A DNA stretch of 64,000 bases from Sorangium sp051521495 (GTDB lineage: Bacteria; Myxococcota_A; Polyangia; Polyangiales; Polyangiaceae), in assembly GCF_051521495.1 (NCBI RefSeq), contig NZ_CP150355.1, positions 11,284,001-11,348,000 of the forward strand. Reading direction: 5' to 3'. This document shows, piece after piece, positions 12,730 to 21,504 of the stretch. A program made the translations under genes and the position numbers. Position 1 is the stretch's first letter. Each line of letters opens with the position of its first letter. The notes under the pieces were generated by a model, which made no database searches, had not been told where the DNA came from, and worked only from the letters and a program-made list of their open reading frames with translations.

Positions 12730-14325
12730 CTACACGTCGAGGTCCTTCCACCGCCTCGAGCGCCGGGAGAAGATCAGCATCCCCACGAGCGAAGCGACCC
12801 CGACCGCCGCGAATGAATACCAGATCTCGTAGGGCCGGTAGGTGTCCCAGAGCAGGCGTGTGGCCTCGGCGGCGTCGATGTGCAGCGTCCCCTGCAGCGT
12901 CCTGAAGGCCTCCTGGCGCGACACCCCGAGGAGCTCCGAGAGCGACGCCACATCGCCGTCCCAGGCCTTCCCCTTGGCGAGATCGGTCTTCTCGGCGAGG
13001 TAGCGCAGGGCCAGCGTCGCCTTCTCGCCCCGGGTCCCATACAGGATCCCCGCCATCAGCGCGCCGATCGCCGGGCCTATCGCCGCCGGGATGTTGACGT
13101 AGCCGAGGTAGAGCGCCTTCTTTCCCTTCGGCGCGATGAGCGCGAAATACTCGCTCTTCTTCGGGCCGGTCAGCATCTCTCCGACGGAGAAGAGCAGGAT
13201 GCCCAGGAAGAGGACGTAGAGCGAGGTCGTGGTCCCGGAGACGAGGATGCCGAAGGTGGCGACGAGGATGCCGAGCGTCATCGCCGAGAGCACCCGCATC
13301 CTCGCCACCAGGTACGAGAAGGGCACGAGGAGCAGGACGATGCTCACCGCGTTCACGTTGAGCACGTTCTCCTGCTTGAGCTGGACCCCGCGCGGATCCT
13401 TGATATCGAGCCACGCCGTCGGGAGCCAGGGGTTGTTGTTCACGAACGAGGTGCTGCTGATCCAGTCCGTGTAGAAGTTCGGCATCAGGTCCCAGAGCTG
13501 ATACATCATCAGCCAGAACCCGGAGAGCAGCAGGATCACGGTGATGAGCCGCGCGTCCCAGATGTTCTTGATCGTGTCCTTGAAGACCTTCCACGCATCG
13601 GAGGTCTTGTCCGCGCCGGAGTCGACCTCCTTGTACGTGAGCAGCATCAGGAAGTTCAGGGAGATGATGGCGGCGCAGCCGTAGAAGACCCACGACCAGC
13701 CCTTGCCGTGCAGGTAGCCGGCGAGCGGCGGGCCGATCGCCGCGCCGATGTTCACGAGCCAGTAGAAGAGGCCCCAGCCGACCGACGAGTTCGACTTGTC
13801 CATCGACTGGGCCAGCGTGCCCTGGATCCCGGGCTTGAAGAGGGCCGTGCCTGTCGCGAGGATGACGACGCCGAGCAGGAAGCCGGCGAAGCTCTGCTGT
13901 GTCGCCATCAGCAGATAACCGATGATCTTCAGCCACGCCGTGATGAAGATCGTGCGCTTGTAGCCGTACCGGTCGGCGTAACCGCCGGTGACCATCGGGA
14001 GCAGCGACTGGATGAGGGCCCAGACCATGTAAATGGTGCCCTTGTCCTGCTGGCTGAAGTGGAGACCTCCAGGCTCGTCGGCCTGGGCGATGTAGATGGG
14101 CATGACGACGCGCACGCCGTAGTAAGCCAGCCGTTCCCACATTTCCATGGTGCAGCCCATCCAGAACGAGCGCGGCAGGCTCGTGATGGTCTGAGGAAAG
14201 GAAAGCTTCGGCGGCGCCTCGACGGTCTGAGCAAAGGAAAGCTTCGGCGGCGCCTCGACGGTCTGAGCAAAGGAAGGCTTCGGCGGCGCCTCGACAGCAG
14301 GCTCGCTCACGGCGGCGTTCGTCAT
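12730..14325 (-). CDS. POT-family proton-coupled peptide transporter (MFS)
   Basis: A 531-residue membrane protein with about 12-14 hydrophobic segments. The N-terminal half has the signatures of the proton-dependent oligopeptide transporter family: MWERLAYYGVR (the ExxER-like motif region of helix 1), GGYADRYGYKRTIF and the FKPGIQGTLAQ segment. It should import di- or tripeptides with protons across the inner membrane. The long loop between helices (~250-330) and SVGEMLTGPKKSEYF also fit the family. The ATG at 14323-14325 has a purine-rich AGGA upstream; an in-frame start further out (14394) is less likely. The cytoplasmic N-terminus holds three 12-residue repeats. It is convergent with the kinase operon. 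Confidence 0.92.
   Translation of the reverse strand: MTNAAVSEPAVEAPPKPSFAQTVEAPPKLSFAQTVEAPPKLSFPQTITSLPRSFWMGCTMEMWERLAYYGVRVVMPIYIAQADEPGGLHFSQQDKGTIYMVWALIQSLLPMVTGGYADRYGYKRTIFITAWLKIIGYLLMATQQSFAGFLLGVVILATGTALFKPGIQGTLAQSMDKSNSSVGWGLFYWLVNIGAAIGPPLAGYLHGKGWSWVFYGCAAIISLNFLMLLTYKEVDSGADKTSDAWKVFKDTIKNIWDARLITVILLLSGFWLMMYQLWDLMPNFYTDWISSTSFVNNNPWLPTAWLDIKDPRGVQLKQENVLNVNAVSIVLLLVPFSYLVARMRVLSAMTLGILVATFGILVSGTTTSLYVLFLGILLFSVGEMLTGPKKSEYFALIAPKGKKALYLGYVNIPAAIGPAIGALMAGILYGTRGEKATLALRYLAEKTDLAKGKAWDGDVASLSELLGVSRQEAFRTLQGTLHIDAAEATRLLWDTYRPYEIWYSFAAVGVASLVGMLIFSRRSRRWKDLDV
14189..14296 (-). repeat. Three tandem 36-base repeats at the transporter N-terminus
   Basis: Units at 14189-14224, 14225-14260 and 14261-14296 encode VEAPPK(P/L)SF(A/P)QT. 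The copies are nearly identical in DNA, so the extension is recent. It lengthens the cytoplasmic N-terminus before the first membrane helix. Confidence 0.93.
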
Positions 14326-14837
14326 TTCATGTTCCTCATGCGCCCGGGCACGCCGGGGCGAGCCCTCGTACCACACGGCAAGCGGCATACACATCGGTAT
14401 TACGAGCGCGCCGCCTCGGTCCGTGACGGGCGACTGCGATAGAGCGACTCCTGCGCAGCGAGCGAGCGAGCGTCGGTCTCAGTCGCCTCGAAACAGCCCA
14501 TCTTCGCCGCCTTGCTCGGCAGTCCGAATCACGGGTCGACAGCGCAGATCATGGATCAGCCTGGACAGCAGAGCCGGGAGTGAGCGGAGCCGCGCCAGGG
14601 TGACCACCGGGAGGGCGTATCCCTCGTGATCCACGGCGGGCGTTTTTGTCCGGGCGCGGCGCGCCTGTGACCTCGCCTCGGACCTGACGGCCGCCCTCCC
14701 CTCCTGCCAGCGCTTGCCTCCCGGGCCCGCGCCCGCGCAGCGGTGCGCGGTGCGCGGTGCCAGCCGAGCGGCGTTCCAGCTCGGACGCCGGCGAGTCTTT
14801 GCCTGCCGCGGCGTCCTGGTGGTAGGGCAAACCCGTG
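14326..14837. other. Intergenic region between divergent transporter and recombinase genes
   Basis: About 510 bases upstream of both flanking genes. Open frames here are short, Arg/Ala-rich and without domains. It should contain the two divergent promoters; none could be identified with confidence. Confidence 0.45.
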
Positions 14838-15971
14838 ATGCACGCGCGGCGGAGCGGCGATCGATCCGGCGGGACAACGCTGGAGCAGGCGATCGCGCGT
14901 TTCCTGACCTACCTTACGGCCGAGCGGCGGGCCTCGCGCCACACCGTGGCTGCATACCGGCGCGACCTCGAGCAGCTCGCGCGCTTCGCTCACGAGAAGG
15001 CGGCCGCGAACGCCGATCACCGCCCGACGCCGGCGCGCAGCAAGGCCCCGGCCGCCAGCAAGGCCCCGGCCGCCAGCAAGGCCCCGGCCGCCAGCAAGGC
15101 CCCGGCCGCCGGCAAGGCCCCGGCCGCCGCTGACATGGCTCCGGCCGCCGGCGAGGCCTCCGCGCCGGAGAACGCCACGGCCGTCGACGGCCTCGACGTG
15201 CTCCTTTTGCGCAGCTGGCTGGGCTCGCTCGCGCGCACCCACGCGCCCGCCTCGATCGCGCGCAAGGTGGGCGCCGCCCGCGCCCTGCTCCGCTACCTGG
15301 AGCGACGCGGCGAGGTCGACAAGAACGCGGCCGCGCAGCTCGCCCTGCCCAAGGTCCGTCGCCCGCTGCCGACCTTCCTCGACGTCGACGCCGCGGCCGA
15401 GGTCATGGAGATCCCCGGCGCCGAGACCGCCGAGGGGCTCCGCGACCGCGCCATGCTGGAGACCCTCTACGGCGCGGGCCTGCGCGTCTCCGAGCTCTGC
15501 GGGCTCGACCTCGCCCACGTCAGCCGGCACCCGGCCGACAGGGCCGCCGTGCGCGTCCTCGGCAAGGGCGACAAGGAGCGGATCGTCCCGCTCGGCTCCC
15601 ACGCCCTCGCCGCCATCGAGCGCTACCTCGAGCGGCGCGACGAGCTCGCCGATCCGACGACCGGCGCCCGCGACCCCCGCGCCCTCTTCCTGTCCCGCCG
15701 CGGCGCGCGCATCGGGGTGCGCCGCGTCCAGGCGCTCGTCCAGCGCTACGGCGCGCTCGGCGCCGGCCGGGCCGACCTGCACCCGCACGCGCTCCGGCAC
15801 ACCTGCGCGACCCACCTGCTCGACGGCGGCGCCGATCTCCGGGCCATCCAGAAGCTGCTCGGGCACGCCTCGCTCGCCACCACGCAGCGGTACACGCACG
15901 TCTCGATCGACCACCTGCTCAAGGTCTACGACGCCGCTCACCCCATGGCGCGCAAGCGGAGCCCGGCGTGA
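14838..15971 (+). CDS. xerC: XerC-type tyrosine recombinase with low-complexity insertion
   Basis: A 377-residue site-specific recombinase. The N-terminal SAM-like core-binding domain starts at LEQAIARFLTYLTAERRAS. The catalytic domain has the whole active site: Arg in GLRVSELCGL, Lys in GKGDKERIVPL, HALRHT (HxxR), the second His in LGHASLATT and the nucleophile Tyr in TQRYTHVS. XerC with XerD resolves chromosome dimers at dif. It is longer than the usual ~300 residues because an Ala/Pro/Lys insert (about residues 60-115) splits the core-binding domain. A GTG at 14835 directly precedes the ATG chosen. Its stop overlaps the next start (GTGA). It could instead be an integrase of another kind, but the compact catalytic domain favours XerC. 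Confidence 0.88.
   Translation: MHARRSGDRSGGTTLEQAIARFLTYLTAERRASRHTVAAYRRDLEQLARFAHEKAAANADHRPTPARSKAPAASKAPAASKAPAASKAPAAGKAPAAADMAPAAGEASAPENATAVDGLDVLLLRSWLGSLARTHAPASIARKVGAARALLRYLERRGEVDKNAAAQLALPKVRRPLPTFLDVDAAAEVMEIPGAETAEGLRDRAMLETLYGAGLRVSELCGLDLAHVSRHPADRAAVRVLGKGDKERIVPLGSHALAAIERYLERRDELADPTTGARDPRALFLSRRGARIGVRRVQALVQRYGALGAGRADLHPHALRHTCATHLLDGGADLRAIQKLLGHASLATTQRYTHVSIDHLLKVYDAAHPMARKRSPA
15039..15128 (+). repeat. Five tandem 18-base repeats coding SKAPAA
   Basis: AGCAAGGCCCCGGCCGCC is repeated at 15039, 15057, 15075 and 15093, with a one-base variant at 15111. They lie in frame inside the recombinase core-binding domain and encode an Ala/Pro/Lys-rich linker. Copy number is likely to vary. 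Confidence 0.95.
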
Positions 15972-18280
15972 AGCGAGCCTCGAGCTCGCCGGGCCCCGCG
16001 GTCCCGACGCTGGCCCGCGCGTGGGCGGGGCGGCTCGCCCGGAGCGCGCTCGGCGCCAGCGTCTCCGGCGTCGTGGCCGCGTCGCTCGACGCCGGGTGGG
16101 CCACGGGGGGCGCCGGCAACGACGCCGCCTTCCAGCTCGCCACCTACCTCGCCGACAGCGGGGTGTTCGCGCCCGTCGCGCTCGCTGTCGGCCTGCTCGC
16201 GGGCGCCTCCGCGATCGTGGTCGACCCGTCGCACCCGCCGTCGCCCGCCACGCTCGTCGGCGCGCTGCGGGTGCGGGCGATCGGCCGGCCCGCCGACATC
16301 GCGGCGTTCGTGCCGCTCGCCGTGCTCGCGGCCTTCTTCTGGATGACCCTCTGCGCGCACCTCGCCCGCGCCCTGCTCGGCCTCGAGGCCGCGCCCCTCC
16401 TGGTCGGCACCGCCGTCGCCGCGGGCGCGCTCGGCCTCGGCCTCATCGCGGGCCTCGCCGTCCTCGCCCTCACGCCGCCGCTCCGGCGCGCGCTCGCCAA
16501 CGCCAGCGACGGCCGCCCCGCCTGCGTCGACCCTGCGGTCACGGGCGGCGTCGCGCTCGGCATCGCCGCGGCCCTCTTCGCGTTCGGGGTCGCCACGGGC
16601 GGCGTCTCCGGCGAGGGCGGCTTCCTCGGCATCTACGGCGTCTTCAAGCGCCCCGAGCTCGATCTGCGCGCCCCGGCGCTCCTGCTCGTCGTCGCGCTCG
16701 CCGCCTTCCTCGCGCCGGCCGCGCTCCGGACGGTGCGCGCGCCGATCGCGCTCCTCGCCGCGCTCCTGCCGCTCACGCTCACCGTGCGCGCCGCCTCCGC
16801 GCTCAACACGGAGCCCGCGGTGGCGCAGGCGCTCGAGCGCGGCGCGCCCGTCGGGGGCAAGAGCCTCGCGCTCCTGCGCCGCGCCACCGACCGCGACGGC
16901 GACCACGCGTCCGCCTACTTCGGCGGCGGGGACTGCGACGACCGCGACGCGCGCGTCCACCCCCTGGCCCAGGAGATCCTCGACAACGGCGTCGACGACG
17001 ACTGCTCCGGCGGCGATCTGACGACCGCGGCGCTCGCCGCGCTCGCCCCCGCCCCCAAGGCGGCCCCGAGCGCCGACTCGCGCGGGTCGTTCGCCGCGCG
17101 CCTGCCGGCGGACCTGAACCTCGTCCTCATCACGATCGACACGCTCCGCTGGGACCTCGGCTACGCGGGCAACCCGCGGCCCGTCTCGCCGACGCTCGAC
17201 GCCCTCGCGGCCCGCTCCACGGTGTTCGAGCGCGCGTACTCGCTCGCGTCCTACACGGGCAAGAGCGTCGGCCCGATGCTCATCGGCAAGTACGGCAGCG
17301 AGACCCACAGAAACTGGGGTCACTTCAACAAATTCGGCGAGGAGGACACGTTCGTCGCGGAGCGCCTGAAGCGCGCCGGGGTGCGCACGATGAGCGCGCA
17401 CGGGCACCGCTATTTCGGCAGCTTCGGCGGGCTCGATCGCGGCTTCGACGTGGTGGACATGTCCGCGGCGCCGCCGGAGGGCGCGCCCTGGGACGTCGAC
17501 AACAAGGCGACGAGCCCCGCGCTGACGGACGCCGCGCTGAAGCTGCTCGGCTCGACCGAGAACACGGGCGGGCGCTTCTTCCTGTGGGTGCACTACCTCG
17601 ACCCGCACGCCGACTACCTCCGGCACGACGATGTGCCGAGCTTCGGCTCGGGCTCGCAGCGGGATCTCTACGACGGCGAGGTGGCCTTCACGGATCGGCA
17701 CATCGGCCGGCTGCTCGACGCGATCGCGGCGGCGCCCTTCGGCGGGCGCACGGCGATCGTCGTGACGAGCGATCACGGCGAGGCGTTCGGCGAGCACAAG
17801 ATGCACCGCCACGGCTTCGAGCTCTGGGAGGAGCTCGTGCGGGTGCCGCTGCTCGTCCACGTGCCGGGCGCGGCGCCGTCGCGGATCTCGGCGCGGCGCA
17901 GCCTGATCGACCTCGCGCCGACGCTGCTCGATCTCATGCGCGTCCCCGGGCCAGCCGCGGGCGCGCCCGCGAACGACTTCCTGTCGGGCGCGTCGCTCTT
18001 GCCCGACGTGTTCCTCGCCCCCGGCGAGCAGGCCCAGCCGCGCGACGTGCTGATCGACATGCCGGCCGGGCCCTACAACGACGCGCGGCGCTCGTTCCTC
18101 CGCGGCGACATGAAGCTGACGATCTCGGGCGGCGCCCGGTTCGAGCTCTACGACCTGGCGAGCGACCCGGAGGAGCGGAAGAACCTCTGGGGCACGCAGG
18201 CGGCGAAGGAGATCGAGCCGTACTACGCGGCGGCGCGGGCGCGCCTCCGCGAGGTCCACGTGACGGGCGCGCGGAAATGA
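15968..18280 (+). CDS. Membrane sulfatase / alkaline-phosphatase superfamily enzyme with MopE-like motif
   Basis: A 770-residue protein. Residues ~30-280 contain several hydrophobic segments, then a MopE-like Asp-rich motif (DRDGD...GGGDCDDRDARVHP...GVDDDCSGG) near 300-345 that could bind metal ions. The C-terminal ~400 residues are a sulfatase-fold domain: LVLITIDTLRWD carries the first metal Asp, and VVTSDHGEAFGEH with a later HRHGFELWEE gives the other ligands. The formylglycine motif C/S-x-P-x-R is absent; the region reads ASYTGKSVGPML. It may therefore be a phospho- or sulfo-transferase or hydrolase using Thr or Ser, as in LTA-synthase-like enzymes, acting outside the inner membrane. The start overlaps the recombinase stop (GTGA). 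Confidence 0.82.
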   Translation: MKRASSSPGPAVPTLARAWAGRLARSALGASVSGVVAASLDAGWATGGAGNDAAFQLATYLADSGVFAPVALAVGLLAGASAIVVDPSHPPSPATLVGALRVRAIGRPADIAAFVPLAVLAAFFWMTLCAHLARALLGLEAAPLLVGTAVAAGALGLGLIAGLAVLALTPPLRRALANASDGRPACVDPAVTGGVALGIAAALFAFGVATGGVSGEGGFLGIYGVFKRPELDLRAPALLLVVALAAFLAPAALRTVRAPIALLAALLPLTLTVRAASALNTEPAVAQALERGAPVGGKSLALLRRATDRDGDHASAYFGGGDCDDRDARVHPLAQEILDNGVDDDCSGGDLTTAALAALAPAPKAAPSADSRGSFAARLPADLNLVLITIDTLRWDLGYAGNPRPVSPTLDALAARSTVFERAYSLASYTGKSVGPMLIGKYGSETHRNWGHFNKFGEEDTFVAERLKRAGVRTMSAHGHRYFGSFGGLDRGFDVVDMSAAPPEGAPWDVDNKATSPALTDAALKLLGSTENTGGRFFLWVHYLDPHADYLRHDDVPSFGSGSQRDLYDGEVAFTDRHIGRLLDAIAAAPFGGRTAIVVTSDHGEAFGEHKMHRHGFELWEELVRVPLLVHVPGAAPSRISARRSLIDLAPTLLDLMRVPGPAAGAPANDFLSGASLLPDVFLAPGEQAQPRDVLIDMPAGPYNDARRSFLRGDMKLTISGGARFELYDLASDPEERKNLWGTQAAKEIEPYYAAARARLREVHVTGARK

Positions 18281-18361
18281 CCGCCGCGCCACGCTGATCG
18301 CCGCGCCGCGCTGACCGCCCTCCGCGGCGGACGGACCCGCGCTCGCGCTCGCGCCGGCAAC

Positions 18362-18400
18362 TACTTGCGCTTAAGCAAATAATGCGTAATAGATAATATT
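18362..18400 (+). promoter_or_regulatory. AT-rich promoter/operator region of the MarR gene
   Basis: A sharply AT-rich stretch directly before the GTG start, with a perfect GCTTAAGC palindrome at 18369-18376 flanked by TTGC and AA. MarR proteins often repress their own promoter through such dyads, so autoregulation is plausible. No ribosome binding site is visible, so the transcript could be leaderless. Confidence 0.4.
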
Positions 18401-18826
18401 GTGAGCAAGCAAAAAACCCTGGGCTCGCCGCTCGAGCGGTTCACGCGGATGATGTTCTCGCGCATCATCGCTGGGCTCGCGCGCGCGCTGCACGAGGAGG
18501 ACTTCAGCGTGGCGCAGGTGGCCGCGCTGCACCTCCTCGATCAGGACGGCCCGGCGCGCGTCACCGCCCTCGCCACGTCGCTCGGGCTCTCGGCCTCGGC
18601 CGGGAGCCGGCTCGCCGATGGCCTGGTGCAGCGGGGGCTCCTGGCGCGGCAGGAGGATCCCGAGGATCGCCGCGCGAAGACGCTCGCGCTCACGCCGCTC
18701 GGTCGCCGCTTCGTCGACCAGGCGAGCGAGGAGCGGGTCCGGGTGATCCTGGAGACGGCCAGGTCGCTGCCGCCGGAGATCTCGGCGGCGATCCTGTCGG
18801 CGATCCGCGCGTTCCAGCGAGGGTGA
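18401..18826 (+). CDS. MarR-family transcriptional regulator
   Basis: A 141-residue winged-helix regulator. The helix-turn-helix is visible as VTALATSLGLSASAGSRLADGLVQRGL, and the wing as EDPEDRRAKTLALTPLGRRF, the most conserved MarR element. Such proteins bind DNA as dimers and respond to small phenolic or lipophilic ligands or oxidants. The GTG start follows an AT-rich region with a palindrome. The TerB/Coq4-like gene lies 53 bases downstream on the same strand and is a likely co-transcribed target. The ligand cannot be told from sequence. Confidence 0.93.
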   Translation: MSKQKTLGSPLERFTRMMFSRIIAGLARALHEEDFSVAQVAALHLLDQDGPARVTALATSLGLSASAGSRLADGLVQRGLLARQEDPEDRRAKTLALTPLGRRFVDQASEERVRVILETARSLPPEISAAILSAIRAFQRG

Positions 18827-18879
18827 GCCCGCGCGCGGGACGCCTCGCGTGAAACCCCTTGTGTGAAGAGGAGGTCAGC

Positions 18880-19863
18880 ATGGATATCGTGGTGCTCGAG
18901 TCCGATGAGATCCCGGCCGCGCTCGGCGCGCTCCGGGAGGTGGCCCTGGCCGGCGGCGCGCTCGCGCGCTTCGCCCCGGAGCAGCGCGCCGTCCTCGAGG
19001 AGCTCGCGGCCCTGCACGGGGCCCGCGTCGACGTCGACGGCCTGCCGCGCGTCGCGCCCGAGGCGGTGGCCCGCGCGATCCGGGATCCGCACCGGCGCAA
19101 GCGGCTGGTGCAGCTCGCGCTCGTGATCGCGATGGCGGACGGCGAGGTGACGGCCGCCGAGGTGGATGCGGTCGAGGCGCTCGCCCGGGCGCTCGGCGTG
19201 CGCGAGCAGGGCGTGGGCGTGCTCCGCCTCGTGGCGCGCGGCCACAGGGGGCTCGCCAAGGCCGCCGTGAGGCGCCGGCTCGTGGGCGCGTTCGCCGGCG
19301 AGGTCCTGAGGAGAGAGGGCCTCGCGGGCGTGCGCAGGCTCATCGGGCCCTTCTTCCGCGCGGGCGCCGAGGATCGCTCCCGGGCCTTCCGCTACAAGCA
19401 GCTCGGGCTCCTGCCCGAGGGCACGTTCGGCCGGGTGTTCTGGGAGCACTGCACCGCGCGCGGCTTCCTGTTCCCCGGCGAGAGCCGGGACGCGATCCCG
19501 GAGCGCATGGTGTTCCACGATCTCGGCCACGTGCTCGCGGAGTACGACACGGATCCCGCGGGCGAGATCCAGGCCGGCTCCTTCCAGGCCGGGTTCATCC
19601 GGCGCGACGGGTTCGCCTTCCTGCTCTTCGTGATCCTGCACTTTCACCTCGGCATCCAGATCACGCCCGTCGCCGCGCCGCAGGTGGGGCTCTTCGACGC
19701 GCACAGGGTCCTGCGCGCGGTGGCGCGCGGCGCGGCCTGCAAGGTCGACCTGAGCGATCGCTGGAACTTCTGGGATGTCGTCCACTTGCCGCTCGACGAG
19801 GTGCGCGAGCGGTTCGGGATCCCGCCGCTCGCCGCGAGGCAGCCGGCGCCCCTCGGGCGTTAG
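18880..19863 (+). CDS. TerB-like / Coq4-like fusion protein
   Basis: A 327-residue protein with a strong AAGAGGAGG ribosome site before its ATG. Residues ~75-170 look like a TerB-type helical domain (LVIAMADGEVTAAEVDAVE, an acidic metal-binding pattern). Residues ~190-310 contain FHDLGHVLAEYDTDPAGE, an exact HDxxH-x11-E arrangement like the zinc motif of Coq4, the ubiquinone-biosynthesis scaffold/decarboxylase family. A hydrophobic FAFLLFVILHFHLG segment follows. The fusion may link quinone or lipid chemistry with a stress response; the MarR gene in front could control it. Both domain calls rest on motif recognition, the Coq4 one being stronger. Confidence 0.7.
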   Translation: MDIVVLESDEIPAALGALREVALAGGALARFAPEQRAVLEELAALHGARVDVDGLPRVAPEAVARAIRDPHRRKRLVQLALVIAMADGEVTAAEVDAVEALARALGVREQGVGVLRLVARGHRGLAKAAVRRRLVGAFAGEVLRREGLAGVRRLIGPFFRAGAEDRSRAFRYKQLGLLPEGTFGRVFWEHCTARGFLFPGESRDAIPERMVFHDLGHVLAEYDTDPAGEIQAGSFQAGFIRRDGFAFLLFVILHFHLGIQITPVAAPQVGLFDAHRVLRAVARGAACKVDLSDRWNFWDVVHLPLDEVRERFGIPPLAARQPAPLGR

Positions 19864-19914
19864 CCGCCCGGCCGCGGTTGGCTCGACGCCCCAGCTGCGG
19901 TAGCCACGTCATCG

Positions 19915-21504
19915 ATGGGTCGGCCCGCGAGACTCGAGGCAGTCGCCCGGCCGCCGCTCCTCGATCGCGTCGAGCTCCGCCGCGTCGAGGCCGCGCGGGC
20001 GCTGGACCCCCGCGCGCGGTCCGATCTGGGTCAGTTCCTCACGCCGCCGCCCGTGGCGTCTTTCATGGCGTCGCTCTTCGAGCGGCCTTGCGAGGAAGTC
20101 CGCGTCCTCGACGCCGGCGCCGGCGTGGGCAGCCTCCTCGCGGCGTTCACGGCCAAGGCATGCGCCCGCGGGGTGCGCCCGAGCGCCATCCGCGCGACCG
20201 GCTTCGAGATCGACCCGCGACTCGCAGCGCACCTGCGCCGGACTGCGCGCGAGTGCCGCCACGAGTGCGCTGGCGCCGGGATCGAGTTCACCGCCCACGT
20301 CATCGAGGCCGACTTCATCCGGTCGGCCGTCGAGCGGCTCGACGGCGGGCGGCCCAGCCCGGGCCTGCCGCGATCGTTCACCCACGCGATCCTGAATCCC
20401 CCGTACAAGAAGCTCCGCTCGGGCACCGACGCCAGGGCTGCGCTGCGGCGCGTGGGCATCGAGACCAGCAACCTGTACACGGCCTTTCTCGGCCTCGCGA
20501 TCCTCCTCTTGGAGCAGGGCGGGGAGCTCGTGGCGATCACCCCCCGGAGCTTCTGCAACGGCCCCTACTTTCGACCGTTCCGGGAGCTGCTCTTCCGGGA
20601 GATGTCGCTGCGACGGGTGCACGTCTTCGAGTCGCGCAAAGCGGCGTTCGCCGAGGACGAGGTGCTCCAGGAGAACGTCATTGTTCATGCCGTCAAAGGC
20701 GGCCGGTGCACGTCCGTCACCGTCTCGTCGTCGCGCGGTCCCGAGGGCGAGCTGCTGTCCCTCCGCTCCGTGCCGTTCGACGACGTCGTCCGGTCCGGAG
20801 ATCCCGAGCGGTTCATCCACGTGGTGCCGGACGGCGCAGGGGAGAGGGTCGCTGCCATGTTCGCCCGCCTGCCATCCCGCTTGGCGGACCTCGACGTGGG
20901 CGTCTCGACGGGCAGGGTCGTCGACTTCCGAGCGCGCGAGTTCTTGCGGCAGGAGCCCGACAGCAGCACCGGGCCGCTGATCTACCCGACGCACGTCGCG
21001 TCGGGCGTCGTCCGCTGGCCCAAACGCGGCAAGAAGCCGAACGCCCTCGTGCACGCGCCTGAGACGGCCGATCTCTGGATGCCCAGCGGGAACTACGTGC
21101 TCGTCAAGCGCTTCTCGTCGAAGGAGGAGAGGCGACGGGTCGTCGCCGCGCTGTTCACGCCGGAGAGCGCTCCGGGCGACAGGATCGGGTTCGAGAACCA
21201 CCTCAACGTGCTCCACCGGAGCGGCGAGGGGCTGCCCGCCCTGATGGCGCGCGGCCTGGCGGCCTTCTTGAACTCGACGCTCGTCGATACGCACGTTCGG
21301 CAGTTCAACGGCCACACCCAGGTGAACGCGACCGATCTAAGGAACCTCCGGTTTCCGACCGTCGAGCAGCTCACCCAGCTCGGGCGGCGGGTGCCTGATC
21401 CCGGGCTTCCGCAAGACGAGCTCGATCGGCGCGTCGACGACGTGCTCGGCTTTGCGGACGGGGATCTTCAAGCGACGCGCAACAGGACAAAGAGGGCCGA
21501 GTGA
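19915..21504 (+). CDS. N6-adenine DNA methyltransferase, BsuBI/PstI-like
   Basis: A 529-residue class I DNA methyltransferase. Motif I is VLDAGAGVGSLLAAF (SAM binding, near residue 65) and motif IV is LNPPYKK near residue 160, the NPPY signature of N6-adenine enzymes. The C-terminal half, with FENHLNVLHR and a QFNGHTQVNATDLRNLRFP segment, looks like a target-recognition domain. Length and layout match M.PstI/M.BsuBI-type enzymes (about 500 residues) of type II systems recognising CTGCAG; the exact target cannot be read here. The stop overlaps a GTG that opens a damaged frame resembling the matching endonuclease. If that gene is dead, this is a solitary methylase. Confidence 0.85.
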   Translation: MGRPARLEAVARPPLLDRVELRRVEAARALDPRARSDLGQFLTPPPVASFMASLFERPCEEVRVLDAGAGVGSLLAAFTAKACARGVRPSAIRATGFEIDPRLAAHLRRTARECRHECAGAGIEFTAHVIEADFIRSAVERLDGGRPSPGLPRSFTHAILNPPYKKLRSGTDARAALRRVGIETSNLYTAFLGLAILLLEQGGELVAITPRSFCNGPYFRPFRELLFREMSLRRVHVFESRKAAFAEDEVLQENVIVHAVKGGRCTSVTVSSSRGPEGELLSLRSVPFDDVVRSGDPERFIHVVPDGAGERVAAMFARLPSRLADLDVGVSTGRVVDFRAREFLRQEPDSSTGPLIYPTHVASGVVRWPKRGKKPNALVHAPETADLWMPSGNYVLVKRFSSKEERRRVVAALFTPESAPGDRIGFENHLNVLHRSGEGLPALMARGLAAFLNSTLVDTHVRQFNGHTQVNATDLRNLRFPTVEQLTQLGRRVPDPGLPQDELDRRVDDVLGFADGDLQATRNRTKRAE

